A DNA stretch of 31,758 bases from MGIIb-Q1 sp964342465 (GCA_964342465.1 CAYFFQ010000021.1:1-31758); one strand, 5' to 3'; counted from the first letter of the stretch, positions 16,488 through 25,326 are shown. Notes: generated from the sequence alone by a model not told the origin. Translations and numbers: made by a program.

Positions 16488-18392
16488 ATGAGTGGTGTCA
16501 AGTATCCAGGAATCCCGACGACGACGGACGGTGCCGGCAACATCGTCTGGGTTGAGAGCCATATCACCGACGGCTCCTGTGCCTACCCAATCACCTCATC
16601 GACGACGATGGGTGTCGGCTACAACATGGAGGTCTCAAACGGTAAGGAGAATCTGTGGGGAACCCGTCTCGCCTTCATCGAGCCGGAGAGTGAACACTCG
16701 TCGGCATCGGCGGCCGAGGGATTCGCACTCGCCGGTGGCCGAGTGACCAATTTCACCAGCGGTCAGGGGCTCATCCTGATGAAGGAGGTGCTCTATGTCA
16801 TCAGTGGCAAGAGATTGCCGGTGGTTTTTCACATCGGCGCGAGAGCATTGACCTCCCATTCACTCAATGTCCACGCCGGTCATGACGATGTGATGGGTGT
16901 CTCCGATGTCGGTTGGGGGATGCTGTTTGCCCGAAATGCACAGGAGGCGGGTGACCTCGCACTTATTTCTAGGAGAGCGGCGGAGGAGAGCCATACTCCG
17001 TTCTTCAACATCGAAGATGGTTTTCTGACCACGCACACGATTGAGAACGCATTACTCATTGAGCCGGAAATGATGCGTGATTTTGTAGGCGACCCTGCCC
17101 ACAAACTTCGCAATCTGTTTGACCCTGCCAATCCGGTGATGACTGGTGTGGTGCAGAATCAGGATTCCTACATGAAGGGAAAAGTCGCCCAGCGCCACTT
17201 CACAGACCGAGTAAAACCGGCAATCCTCGAAGCGATGGGGCTCTTCGGTGAGTTGACCGGTCGGAACTATTCACTGGTGGATGGCTATCGGATGGAAGAC
17301 GCAGAATTTGCGATTGTCGGAATCGGCACGATGATAGAGACTGCTCAGGCGGTCGTCGACCGCCTTCGAGATGAGGGCAGGAAGGTTGGTTGTGTACACA
17401 TCACCTGCTTCCGTCCATTTCCAGCCGAAGAGTTGGCTGCCGAACTATCTCAAACCAAGGCGGTTGCAGTATTGGAGAGAATGGATGACCCACTCGCGAC
17501 TGACAACCCGTTGACCGCCGAGACCAAGGCAGCCCTGTTCGATGCCGGTCTCTCACCACTTGTCTTCTCCGGTTCGTACGGGCTCGGCTCACGAGATGTG
17601 ACATCAGCTGACATCGTCGCTACCTATGACTTGCTGGAAAGTGAGGATGAACCACGATATTTCACCCTCGGAATCGACCATCCGACGGCTCTGCACCGGA
17701 CGGTCGACATCGATGGCCGACCAGCCGGCGCATTCAGCATGCGCGGTCACAGCGTCGGTGGATTCGGCAGCGTTACCACCAACAAGATAATCGCCACAAT
17801 CTCAGCCGACCTGTTCGGAAAAAAGGTGCAGGCCTTCCCCAAATACGGTTCTGAAAAGAAGGGCCTTCCAACCAACTTCTTCCTCACCATCGCTGACGAG
17901 AGAATCAGAATCCATCACGAATTGGATGTGCTTGATTTCATCGCCGTTCAAGACAAGAACGCCTTCGTCACCGGCGACCCCCTATCAGGACTCAAACAGG
18001 GCGGCAGCGTCTTCATCCAGTCGACGGCGACAAGCCCAGAAGAGGTCATTCTCAACCTTCCTGAGCCGGTGCGTCGAACAGTGGAGGAGAGAGACTTGAA
18101 AGTCCTCTATCTCGACACCGCAAGGATAGCCCGACAAGTCAGTAGCAGCCCCGACTTGGTGGTGCGTATGCAGGGTATTGTTCTGCTCGGTATTTTCCTC
18201 AAGTGTACTCCATTTGCAGCAGAAGTCGGTGACGAGGAGATGTATTCAAGCATCGAAAAGTCACTCAGAAAGTACTTCGGAAAGCGAGGCGAGCAGGTGG
18301 TGGCTGACAACCTCGCCTGTGTCAGGAGAGGATATGCAGAGGTCAAGGTCATCACTGCTGACGATATTGGACGAATGGAGGTGAGCGCCTGA
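16488..18392 (+). CDS. porA: Pyruvate:ferredoxin oxidoreductase, NifJ-type domains I-III (alpha plus gamma)
   Basis: Half of a CoA-dependent 2-oxoacid:ferredoxin oxidoreductase (pyruvate + CoA to acetyl-CoA + CO2 + reduced ferredoxin). About 634 aa. Domain I has CAYPITSSTTMG (TPP/pyruvate face) and FTSGQGLILMKEVLY, ALTSHSLNVHAGHDDVMGV and PFFNIEDGFLTTH, which track NifJ closely. Domain II starts near residue 265 (AEFAIVGIGTMIETAQAV). Domain III (gamma) begins near 400 with AFSMRGHSVGGFGSVTTNK. ATG 16488 is chosen (GGGGTGA 4 nt upstream); 16485 is adjacent. It lacks the ferredoxin and TPP domains, which are in the next gene. The 2-oxoacid cannot be fixed from sequence alone. Confidence 0.88.
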   Translation: MSGVKYPGIPTTTDGAGNIVWVESHITDGSCAYPITSSTTMGVGYNMEVSNGKENLWGTRLAFIEPESEHSSASAAEGFALAGGRVTNFTSGQGLILMKEVLYVISGKRLPVVFHIGARALTSHSLNVHAGHDDVMGVSDVGWGMLFARNAQEAGDLALISRRAAEESHTPFFNIEDGFLTTHTIENALLIEPEMMRDFVGDPAHKLRNLFDPANPVMTGVVQNQDSYMKGKVAQRHFTDRVKPAILEAMGLFGELTGRNYSLVDGYRMEDAEFAIVGIGTMIETAQAVVDRLRDEGRKVGCVHITCFRPFPAEELAAELSQTKAVAVLERMDDPLATDNPLTAETKAALFDAGLSPLVFSGSYGLGSRDVTSADIVATYDLLESEDEPRYFTLGIDHPTALHRTVDIDGRPAGAFSMRGHSVGGFGSVTTNKIIATISADLFGKKVQAFPKYGSEKKGLPTNFFLTIADERIRIHHELDVLDFIAVQDKNAFVTGDPLSGLKQGGSVFIQSTATSPEEVILNLPEPVRRTVEERDLKVLYLDTARIARQVSSSPDLVVRMQGIVLLGIFLKCTPFAAEVGDEEMYSSIEKSLRKYFGKRGEQVVADNLACVRRGYAEVKVITADDIGRMEVSA

Positions 18393-19969
18393 GATTACCC
18401 ACGGCCCATGACCCTGAGTTCTTTGATTTGGAAGATTTCACCGAGCGAATCGTCGCCGCCTACAATGACGGCTCCGCATCGGCCTCACTGCCAGCCGACG
18501 CCGTCCACGCCCGCTCAATCATCGCCGCCGGCTCAGGTCGCTCCCGCGACTTCTCCTACATCGGCCCCGAAATCCCGCAATTTCACCCTGAGGCATGCGT
18601 CGGCTGCATGGATTGTGTCACCATGTGCCCAGATACGGCAATTCTCGGGAAGGTGGTGGATGACCAGTCACTCTCGAACCAACTATCAGATTTGGATGAA
18701 TCAGAATCAGAGGAGATGGAAAGACTGTGGCCGAAGACCAAGAAGTATTGGACAAACCGAGAGAAGAAAGGTCAGAACCCCGGCCGATTCGGCATCTTCA
18801 TCGACCCCACGAAGTGCAAGGGTTGTGCTGAATGTGTGGATGTCTGTGGTGAGAAGAACGCTCTCTCCATGGTCGGCAAGGAGAAGTTCGGCATGGAACA
18901 CCACCGCAAACTATGGGACTTCTTCACTGCTCTAGGCCCCACCAACCACGATTTCATCAATGAGAGGTCGCTGTTGGACATGATGTTGGCAGAGGAATCA
19001 CTCCTCTTTGTCGGAGGGGCTGGCTCGTGCGCCGGTTGCGGCGAAGCGACAGCATTGAGAATGATGGCGGCAGCAACCGGATTCGTCCACGGCAAGGAGA
19101 ACTTCGGCATCGTCAATTCAACAGGATGTTCCACCGTCTATGGCTCGACCTACCCGTACAATCCGTGGGACATTCCGTGGACCAACTCGCTTTTCGAGAA
19201 CGGTGCAACCGATGCGATGGGGGTGCGCGCACGCTGGGACCAACTCGGTTGGACGGAGAAGAAACTGTGGGTCGTAGGCGGCGATGGGGCTATGCTCGAC
19301 ATAGGATTCGGCTCACTTTCCCGTCTCCTCGCTTCGGGGATGGATGTCAATGTTCTAATTCTTGATACTCAAGTCTATTCCAATACCGGTGGTCAAGCCT
19401 CAACCGCCACCTTTACCGGTCAGGACGCCAAGTTCTCTGCCCACGGAAAGGTGGTGCATGGCAAGAGCGAACGACGAAAGGAGATAGGTGGAATCGCCGC
19501 CATGCACCCTCATGTCTACGTCGCCCAGACCGTGACTTCACTCCCCAATCACTTCTACAAGTGCATCATGGAGGCGAATGAGTTCCCCGGCCCCGCTGTC
19601 ATCAGTGTCTATACGACCTGCCAGCCTGAACACGGAGTCGCCGATGATGCATCCAGCAGACAGTCGCGGTTGGCAGTCGACTCACGCGCCTTCCCTATCT
19701 TCACCTTTGACCCCCGCCGAGGAACACGGCTGTCTGAACAGTGGAGTTTGAAGGGAAACCCGAGCCCGAACAGGGATTGGCACACACGGCGCGATGGTGA
19801 TGGTGAGCGAGTAGAGGTACGCTTCCGTGATTTCGCCGCAACCGAGGGACGCTTCCGCAAACAGTTCCGAGGTGGCGAGCCATCCGAGGCGATTCTCACG
19901 GCTGAAGCCGACCGACTGGCGTTCTGGCATCGACTACAGGACCTCGCTGGCATGAGGCCGGAAGAGTGA
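18389..19969 (+). CDS. porB: Pyruvate:ferredoxin oxidoreductase, ferredoxin plus TPP-binding half (delta plus beta)
   Basis: Completes the NifJ-type enzyme. The ferredoxin domain has two 4Fe-4S motifs, CVGCMDCVTMCP and CKGCAECVDVC. The TPP domain has GSCAGCGE, STGCSTVYG and TTCQPEHG, supplying the four cysteines of the proximal cluster, and GDGAMLDIGFGSL with YSNTGGQAST for Mg-TPP. Start: the in-frame TTG at 18428 has no ribosome site, whereas CTG at 18389 lies 4 nt after GGAGGTGA, overlaps the upstream stop as CTGA, and gives a sensible N-terminus (RLPTAHDPEFFDLEDF). ATG 18408 is out of frame. A frameshift that splits one long NifJ gene is possible but needs no stop in 18362-18392, and the well-placed SD favours two genes. 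Confidence 0.88.
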   Translation: MRLPTAHDPEFFDLEDFTERIVAAYNDGSASASLPADAVHARSIIAAGSGRSRDFSYIGPEIPQFHPEACVGCMDCVTMCPDTAILGKVVDDQSLSNQLSDLDESESEEMERLWPKTKKYWTNREKKGQNPGRFGIFIDPTKCKGCAECVDVCGEKNALSMVGKEKFGMEHHRKLWDFFTALGPTNHDFINERSLLDMMLAEESLLFVGGAGSCAGCGEATALRMMAAATGFVHGKENFGIVNSTGCSTVYGSTYPYNPWDIPWTNSLFENGATDAMGVRARWDQLGWTEKKLWVVGGDGAMLDIGFGSLSRLLASGMDVNVLILDTQVYSNTGGQASTATFTGQDAKFSAHGKVVHGKSERRKEIGGIAAMHPHVYVAQTVTSLPNHFYKCIMEANEFPGPAVISVYTTCQPEHGVADDASSRQSRLAVDSRAFPIFTFDPRRGTRLSEQWSLKGNPSPNRDWHTRRDGDGERVEVRFRDFAATEGRFRKQFRGGEPSEAILTAEADRLAFWHRLQDLAGMRPEE

Positions 19970-20055
19970 CCAACATCACTCCCGAGTAGGTAGGACAGAC
20001 CGGCCATCGCCACCCGCAGTCGCACAGAAATTATCGGGCGGGTGCAACCAGACAC

Positions 20056-20583
20056 TCATTCCAGTTTGTCGATGATTCTCTGCTGGTCTTTTCGGAAGAG
20101 TTTGAGGCGCTTTTTCTTCTGTTTCGTTATCTCATCTTCGGGGTTGTCTCTGAGTGATTTGAAGGGAATCCATTTGTCAGGAACCAATCGCCACGGAATT
20201 ACGAAGGCGACTACGCTGAGCAGAATTTCCGAGCCGGGTAGCAGAAACACACGCAGGGGTGCTACGACCAGACCGACCATTCCCAATTGTTCCGCCGCCT
20301 TTCTCCTCTCACTCCTGTTGGTCTTCCTTCCGAGAGCAATTTTTCCGAGTGTGGCGAAGGCATCCTTCGCTTCGACTGCTTCCACCTTCGCCACATCCCA
20401 TCCCTTGGCGATGGCTTCACCCCATGCATCAGGGTCTTTGGCGACATCGATGAGTTCCTGCCGTTTTTCCTTCGGCAGTTTCTTGGCGACCTTGTATGCA
20501 CCTCTTGCCGCCAAAGGAACGACTGCGACTATCTTCCGAACCCTCCCCTTCTTCTTGAGTGGTGGAAGAGCCTTATCCGACAT
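20056..20583 (-). CDS. Basic membrane-associated protein, unknown (weak LETM1-like resemblance)
   Basis: A 175-aa Lys/Arg-rich hypothetical protein. A soluble helical region (VKKLPKEKRQELIDVAK type) precedes a hydrophobic stretch LGMVGLVVAPLRVFLLPGSEI and LLSVVAFVIPWRLVPDKWIPF, then a very basic C-terminus (ITKQKKKRLKLFRKDQQR). The Pro-rich hydrophobic block recalls LETM1-type proteins, but I would not assign it. ATG 20583 is chosen, with AGGTGG 5-6 nt upstream; GTG 20592 is part of that site. It lies downstream of the Hc1-like gene but after a strong terminator, so it is likely expressed separately. Confidence 0.7.
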   Translation of the reverse strand: MSDKALPPLKKKGRVRKIVAVVPLAARGAYKVAKKLPKEKRQELIDVAKDPDAWGEAIAKGWDVAKVEAVEAKDAFATLGKIALGRKTNRSERRKAAEQLGMVGLVVAPLRVFLLPGSEILLSVVAFVIPWRLVPDKWIPFKSLRDNPEDEITKQKKKRLKLFRKDQQRIIDKLE

Positions 20584-20676
20584 GGCACCCACCTATTGAC
20601 GGTGACGGCATCTCCCATGAACCCACCTCTCGCTTGAGAAGGATTTCAAGATGAACCCGGAAGGTGTCTAAAAGGG

Positions 20677-20735
20677 AAAAAATGGCCCACCTGAGGTGAA
20701 AACCTCAGATGGGCCGTGTTCGTCTGACTTGAATG
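20677..20735 (-). terminator. Intrinsic terminator of the Hc1-like gene with conserved 3'-UTR element
   Basis: On the minus strand a 14-bp stem (arms 20702-20715 and 20684-20697, loop of 4) is followed by ATTTTTTCCCTTTT. The one imperfect pair is a C-A mismatch on the plus strand but a G-U wobble on the minus strand, which confirms the orientation. It is preceded by the element 20711-20735 containing CAGACGAACACGGCCC, shared with the pilin gene. Confidence 0.88.
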
Positions 20736-20759
20736 GAGAATAAACTCAGGTTCAGGAGT

Positions 20760-20936
20760 TCAGCGCTCGTCCTGAATCTGACCGCGGAGTGTCTTACAAT
20801 CCTTTGCGGTCTGAGAAAGCACACCGCGTAGGCGGCGTGAAGCGGCATCGGTGCCGCGCTCGTGCTTCTCTGCGTCCTTCATCGCGCCCATGAGCGCATC
20901 AATCATTGCTTGTAGGTTCTGACTTACAGATGCCAT
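20760..20936 (-). CDS. Small Hc1/histone-H1-like protein (58 aa)
   Basis: A complete 58-codon gene below usual length cut-offs. It starts MASVSQNLQAMIDALMG and its second half (from DAEKHERGTDAASRRLRG through KTLRGQIQDER) follows the small Hc1/histone-H1-like helical-hairpin pattern: G-x-x-A-A-x-x-R-x-R, a heptad-like helix, then an R and a Q of the final turn. Family members known to me read GNKAAGTRxRK at that place. Such proteins bind DNA non-specifically as nucleoid proteins. The gene has its own TATA box, a very short leader and a strong terminator, as expected for an abundant protein. The net charge is only slightly positive, so DNA binding is inference. Confidence 0.72.
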   Translation of the reverse strand: MASVSQNLQAMIDALMGAMKDAEKHERGTDAASRRLRGVLSQTAKDCKTLRGQIQDER

Positions 20937-20943
20937 GATTTCT

Positions 20944-20958
20944 CGGCCTAATTGGCCG
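20944..20958. promoter_or_regulatory. Palindrome between TATA box and start of the Hc1-like gene
   Basis: CGGCC and GGCCG flank TAATT, 8-22 nt upstream of the ATG and directly downstream of the TATA box. A protein bound here would cover the RNA polymerase initiation region, so it is a plausible operator. Confidence 0.5.
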
Positions 20959-20960
20959 CC

Positions 20961-20970
20961 CTATATATTT
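20961..20970 (-). promoter_or_regulatory. TATA box of the Hc1-like gene
   Basis: Minus-strand AAATATATAG is centred about 29 nt from the ATG, giving a TSS within a few bases of it (leaderless or nearly so). A second good TATA (GCTTATAAAA, 20991-21000) lies 30 nt further upstream and could be a tandem promoter. Confidence 0.65.
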
Positions 20971-21083
20971 TCGGCTGTCTGAACGACCTGTTTTATAAGC
21001 ACATAATGCAATTATCAGGTTTCGAAAGCAGCCAATCACGCCATAATTTCCCCATTACCCATGTTTATCCCCATCACATAGCA

Positions 21084-21875
21084 TCACTGATGTTGTTGAT
21101 AATGAGCAATTAATGCAGTCAGATCATGGTGGTCAACCGTAGACAGAGACCGCAGTCCTCCTGTGATGGCCTGTAGTCCGCCAGCAAGTACCCACCACTC
21201 TTTGCGGAACCCCTTTCTGACGGACCGTACACAACCACTCTTCTCGAGTGAAATCAGATGATGGGAGACCAACTGTTGACTGCACCCCAGTTCTTCGGCC
21301 AGAATACCCTGGGTGAGGGGTCCTTTCCGTGCCTCGGGTCGCGGATTGCGCGCCAACCTGTCGATAATCCGAAATTGCATCATATCAGGGGTGAAAGTCA
21401 GGGGTGGATTCGGTAACTCCTCTTGAGGTGTGTATGGGGATATGGTGCTGGTGTAGTAGCGCAGGAACTGCGCCTCCCTCCTGCCCCAGACCACTGCTTG
21501 TCCTTCGAGGGTCTTCAGGTGGATGGTCGCTTGATGGTTGCCGAGGGAGAGGGCTCTGATAATAGCTGAAAGATGGGAGCCTTGGTTGTTTTCGATGAAG
21601 GATATGATACGGGCACGGGTGGCATCACCGTCGGCTCTCGGTCCGTTGCCCATCATCCTCTGCTGCAATATCGGACAATTGAACCATCCGCTCTCCTGTT
21701 GGAACACAATTGACTCATATCGCCGATTTTCATCCGTCCGGGCTGGGTTCACCGATGTCATCACGGCTGAGCGGAAAACAGGTGAGGCAACCGGGATGTG
21801 ACTTGGTCTACTCTTTCGGAATGCCCCCTCCTCATCGGTCTGGGTCGGTATAGTTCCCATTTGGAGAGTGTCCAC
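21084..21875 (-). CDS. Transcription regulator with two winged helix-turn-helix domains
   Basis: A 263-aa archaeal regulator. The first wHTH (about residues 83-145) reads ARIISFIENNQGSHLSAII, then NHQATIHLKTLEGQAVVWGR. The second (about 165-235) reads MQFRIIDRLARNPRPE, then LAEELGCSQQLVSHHLISLE and the wing SVRKGFRKEWWVL. Tandem wHTH proteins of this kind are common in Thermoplasmata-related archaea. The N-terminal 75 residues have no recognised fold and no membrane helix; two cysteines or a sensor motif are not evident. GTG 21875 or ATG 21860 could be the start. It follows the large surface-protein gene by 136 nt on the same strand; target unknown. Confidence 0.82.
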   Translation of the reverse strand: MDTLQMGTIPTQTDEEGAFRKSRPSHIPVASPVFRSAVMTSVNPARTDENRRYESIVFQQESGWFNCPILQQRMMGNGPRADGDATRARIISFIENNQGSHLSAIIRALSLGNHQATIHLKTLEGQAVVWGRREAQFLRYYTSTISPYTPQEELPNPPLTFTPDMMQFRIIDRLARNPRPEARKGPLTQGILAEELGCSQQLVSHHLISLEKSGCVRSVRKGFRKEWWVLAGGLQAITGGLRSLSTVDHHDLTALIAHYQQHQ

Positions 21876-22011
21876 TCAACCTTGTCGACCTCCGACAGGG
21901 GGTGGGGTTGGGGGAGCCGATGACCACCTGCTGTGAGTGGATTTGCTCAACAAGTGCGGATGAACGGGGGGATGCGCAGCATCGAGAAGGCAATCGACAT
22001 CAGGACTGCCA

Positions 22012-25000
22012 TCATCTTGTGCGGATGAACGAGTTGTCCGGTTGCATCGTCCAGTCGCTGTTGTCCGGCGAGAGATAGACCGTTTGGCCAACTTCGTTGG
22101 TGATGTAGTTTCCACCCGGTGTCAGTTGAGTGTAGTCACTTACCATAGCCGTGGGTGCGACTGCCATCCCCTGAGGTGGCATCGGTGCCGCCTCATCATG
22201 GAGTGGTGCCGAGCCGTAACCCATTCCGAAATCATCCTCTCTCCCACCTCGCATGAGCATGAGGCCGAGAACCAGAGCGACGAGAAGGGCGATGATGAAC
22301 GCACCAATCACTCCGTAGATGACGAGGCCGGGGCCTGACGCCGCATCGCTGGTTTCTGCACCGGACTGACCTTCATCCTCACTGTTGTCATCAACGACTT
22401 CGCTCGCTCTCTCCTCGGTGATGTCAAAGACAGAGGCGAGTGCCGTCTTGCGGTCGAAGCCATCGGAGTCGATGGCGGTGACGGTCATCTTCACCTGGTC
22501 CTTGAACAGCATGCCGCCATCCTTGTAGATGGTGAAGTTGTAGGCATCGGTGAGCGTAGACGGATTTTCTGTGCCGAAATCCGTGCACACACCCGTGTCG
22601 ATGTTACAAACAGACCACTCGATGGCGATGTCACTCAGACCGAGTCCACTGTGTTCGGAGATGGTGAAGGTAGGATTTTCAAGAATGTAGAGGTCGCTGG
22701 CAGAGGCCATCAGGTCTCCACTCTCTGCATTTTCTGACCAGATGAGGGGCAGACTGTCGATGACCTCGACCGTGACATCATAGACATTGGTCGCATCGTG
22801 TGCATCTTGGGCGACGATGGTGATGGTGTGGACTCCATCCTCTTCGAACCACGCCTTCATTTCGCCAGAGAGGGGGTTGTAGCGTGACCCTATCTTCCAT
22901 GTATCGCATGAAGCTGTCACATAGAGCGGGTCCACTGGGTCGTCAACATCGTTGAGATTGCTGACGACATCAAAGGTGAACTCCTCACCCACCTTGATTC
23001 GCAGATTGTCGAACAGTGAGGTGTCGAGAGTCGGTGCGTCGTTTACATTGGCGACCACGACGGTCAATTCAGTATCTGCGTATTGACCATCTGAATCCAT
23101 CGCTCTGACTGTAATCAGTGCAGTTCCGAAGACATCACCATCGACAGCATCCATGTTGAGGGTGTGGCCGTTGAACTCAGCGGTGATGAGAGATGCGTTG
23201 GAGACATGCTCGACGGATAGAGCGAGAGCCATCGGGTTGGCGGAATTACCTGATGAGTCAGTGTCGGTGAGATAGGGGGTGAGAATGACCGAAGTCCCTC
23301 CCCCTTCCTCGAATGATTGGGTCGGTAGGGAAGACCAGCGAGGTGCTCCGTTCTCGATGACCATGATGTTAAGGGTTCCACTGTTGGTATCCTCTCCGTC
23401 ATCGATGGTCACCTGCAATGGTTGGGTAACGGCCTCTCCCTGTGTGTTTCTCTGCACGGTGTTGAATCGAACTTCCAACTCACCCGCAGCAGCATCCCAC
23501 TGCAGGAAGGCGGGGTTGTTGCTGCTGACGACCAACTGGTCAAGCGGCGTCTCAGCATCGCAGATGAGTCCTGCGACTGGAATACGTTCTGTCGTCTCAA
23601 CCTTGACGGTTGGCTGACCGGGGTAGGTCGGACAATTAGCAGGCACTTCGTTGAGGTTGCCAGATGTGACGACCATCGGCAATCCGTTCTGTAGACTGAA
23701 GGCGGCGGTGTTGATGGTCGACCATTCGCCGACATTGCCGCGGGCGTCGGTCAGACGAGCGCGAACATCGTAGTCGCCGCTGCCAGCAGTGCTCGGTGGT
23801 GAGACGGTGAAGACGAACCGCGCGTTGGATGTGCCGGCCCCCATCAGAGTGCCGCCACTGACCCAATCTGAAGTCCATTGATTTGCACTTGATGTGCTCG
23901 TCTGCATCTCAGCAGTCATGTCCGCCAGTGTGTCAACATTGTCGTTGGAAATACCAGTCACTTCGAAATCGAGGGTCGCTCCCCGAGGAATCGAAGTCGT
24001 TCCCGTTGCAATCGGCTTGCTCGTCGTCGGGGCGATGTCGTGCGGAACGAACACATCGCGCATGTTGTTGCCAACGGGGTCCCGCTCTCCCTGCGTGCCA
24101 GTCAACTTCACTCTGAAAGCGGTCTGGGGGTCGTTCGGGTCCATGCTCACGGCAGTGGTGTCGAACTGAGCCGAGACAGTCTGGGTCTGACCGATGTTCA
24201 GGTTGTTGAGAGAAACAGGAGAACCGATTGAATTCTCCTGAGCATTGGCAGTGATTTCATAGAACTGAATCTGCCCACCATCCGAGTAATCCTCGTTGCC
24301 GGTGTTGCCGATGGTTGCCTCCAACTTGAGCATATCACCGCTCTGGAATCCGATTGAGGGTGCATCGAGGTTATCATAGGTAAAATCGGTGACTGAAAGG
24401 TCACGCGGATTCATGCTGCTGTCAGTCGCAGTGAGGACATGCTCGTTGCTAGCTCCGGTGGAAGGTGCACCCTCCATCAGAGCGGCGACGATGAGGGCGT
24501 TGCTCGCCCCTCCATCAACCAGACTTGCGGGTACCGACCATGTGAAGGTCACCATGCTGCCACCGGCGAGTGAGACGGTGTTGAAGGCTGTACCACTCCC
24601 TCCTCCGTTCGACTTGTAGGTCCCAGAAGAGGTCAGCCACGCCTTCCAGCAGTTGTGTCCCTTGTAGCCGTTGGTGTAGGGATAGGAGGTGCAAAGTTCC
24701 TCAGTCAGTGCCGAGTAGAGATAGACATTGTTCGGTGGAGTTCCAGTTCCAGTGTATTGGGCCGAGATGGTGATGTCGATGTTGGCACCGTTGGGTGCTG
24801 TTCCAGCACCAAGGGTGTATTGACTGGTAGTCGCCTGCGTCATGCCACCACCACTACTGAATTCAGTGTCGTAACAGGTGTTGGTCCCACAACCACTCTT
24901 ACGCTTGTCAAGCCGGTCACCGAAGTAGGCATCGGGCGCGCCACTGGTTGACCAACTCCAGTTGTACGGGTTGACGTTTCCGGCCCGGGCAGTGTCGGTG

Positions 25001-25296
25001 TCGCCGTAACTGACGGATTGATAAGAGATGTAGACATATCTTTCAGGATAGTCGGTCTTCAATTTGTGGTGGGCAGGGGAGCCGTAGTTGGAACAGTAAG
25101 GACAGTTGTCAGATGTGATGTACTGAGCGAACACGACATGGCCTGGGTCGGATGCTCCGAACCTGACTTGTTCAGTCTCCAAGGCGAGGTCTTCGGCCTC
25201 ATTCACATTCATTTGTGTCGCCTCAAGGATTGCACTCCAAGACATCAGCAACATCAGCGCGGTCATCATCAGGGGGGTCAGATTTCGTACTCCCAT
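22012..25296 (-). CDS. Large anchored surface protein with CPYC thioredoxin-like segment and cadherin/Ig-like repeats
   Basis: A 1094-aa cell-surface protein. Residues 1-27 are a signal peptide (MMTALMLLMSWSAILEA). Residues 45-170 look thioredoxin-like, with CPYC at 65-68 (YITSDNCPYCSNYG), and contain further cysteines. Residues about 290-560 are CARDB/Ig-like segments (VTDFTYDNLDAPSIGFQSGD). About 600-960 show the cadherin-like pattern DSDGQYADTELTVVV-NVNDAP. A single membrane helix (about 1005-1030) precedes a cytosolic tail of about 65 residues with Gly/Tyr/Met-rich sequence. Minus-strand TATA (25317-25325) is 25 nt from the ATG, so the mRNA is probably leaderless. Role likely adhesion, polymer capture or redox chemistry at the surface; unproven. 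Confidence 0.85.
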   Translation of the reverse strand: MGVRNLTPLMMTALMLLMSWSAILEATQMNVNEAEDLALETEQVRFGASDPGHVVFAQYITSDNCPYCSNYGSPAHHKLKTDYPERYVYISYQSVSYGDTDTARAGNVNPYNWSWSTSGAPDAYFGDRLDKRKSGCGTNTCYDTEFSSGGGMTQATTSQYTLGAGTAPNGANIDITISAQYTGTGTPPNNVYLYSALTEELCTSYPYTNGYKGHNCWKAWLTSSGTYKSNGGGSGTAFNTVSLAGGSMVTFTWSVPASLVDGGASNALIVAALMEGAPSTGASNEHVLTATDSSMNPRDLSVTDFTYDNLDAPSIGFQSGDMLKLEATIGNTGNEDYSDGGQIQFYEITANAQENSIGSPVSLNNLNIGQTQTVSAQFDTTAVSMDPNDPQTAFRVKLTGTQGERDPVGNNMRDVFVPHDIAPTTSKPIATGTTSIPRGATLDFEVTGISNDNVDTLADMTAEMQTSTSSANQWTSDWVSGGTLMGAGTSNARFVFTVSPPSTAGSGDYDVRARLTDARGNVGEWSTINTAAFSLQNGLPMVVTSGNLNEVPANCPTYPGQPTVKVETTERIPVAGLICDAETPLDQLVVSSNNPAFLQWDAAAGELEVRFNTVQRNTQGEAVTQPLQVTIDDGEDTNSGTLNIMVIENGAPRWSSLPTQSFEEGGGTSVILTPYLTDTDSSGNSANPMALALSVEHVSNASLITAEFNGHTLNMDAVDGDVFGTALITVRAMDSDGQYADTELTVVVANVNDAPTLDTSLFDNLRIKVGEEFTFDVVSNLNDVDDPVDPLYVTASCDTWKIGSRYNPLSGEMKAWFEEDGVHTITIVAQDAHDATNVYDVTVEVIDSLPLIWSENAESGDLMASASDLYILENPTFTISEHSGLGLSDIAIEWSVCNIDTGVCTDFGTENPSTLTDAYNFTIYKDGGMLFKDQVKMTVTAIDSDGFDRKTALASVFDITEERASEVVDDNSEDEGQSGAETSDAASGPGLVIYGVIGAFIIALLVALVLGLMLMRGGREDDFGMGYGSAPLHDEAAPMPPQGMAVAPTAMVSDYTQLTPGGNYITNEVGQTVYLSPDNSDWTMQPDNSFIRTR

Positions 25297-25316
25297 GCCC
25301 GCGGCTCATGGTTGAA

Positions 25317-25326
25317 CATATATTAA
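25317..25326 (-). promoter_or_regulatory. TATA box of the large surface-protein gene
   Basis: Minus-strand TTTAATATATG is centred about 25 nt from the start codon, the leaderless spacing. Confidence 0.6.

Noticed and set aside
18408..18935. ATG-started frame at the beginning of the second PFOR gene
   Set aside because: It is in the wrong frame relative to the ferredoxin and TPP motifs and has a Ser/Pro-rich shadow translation.
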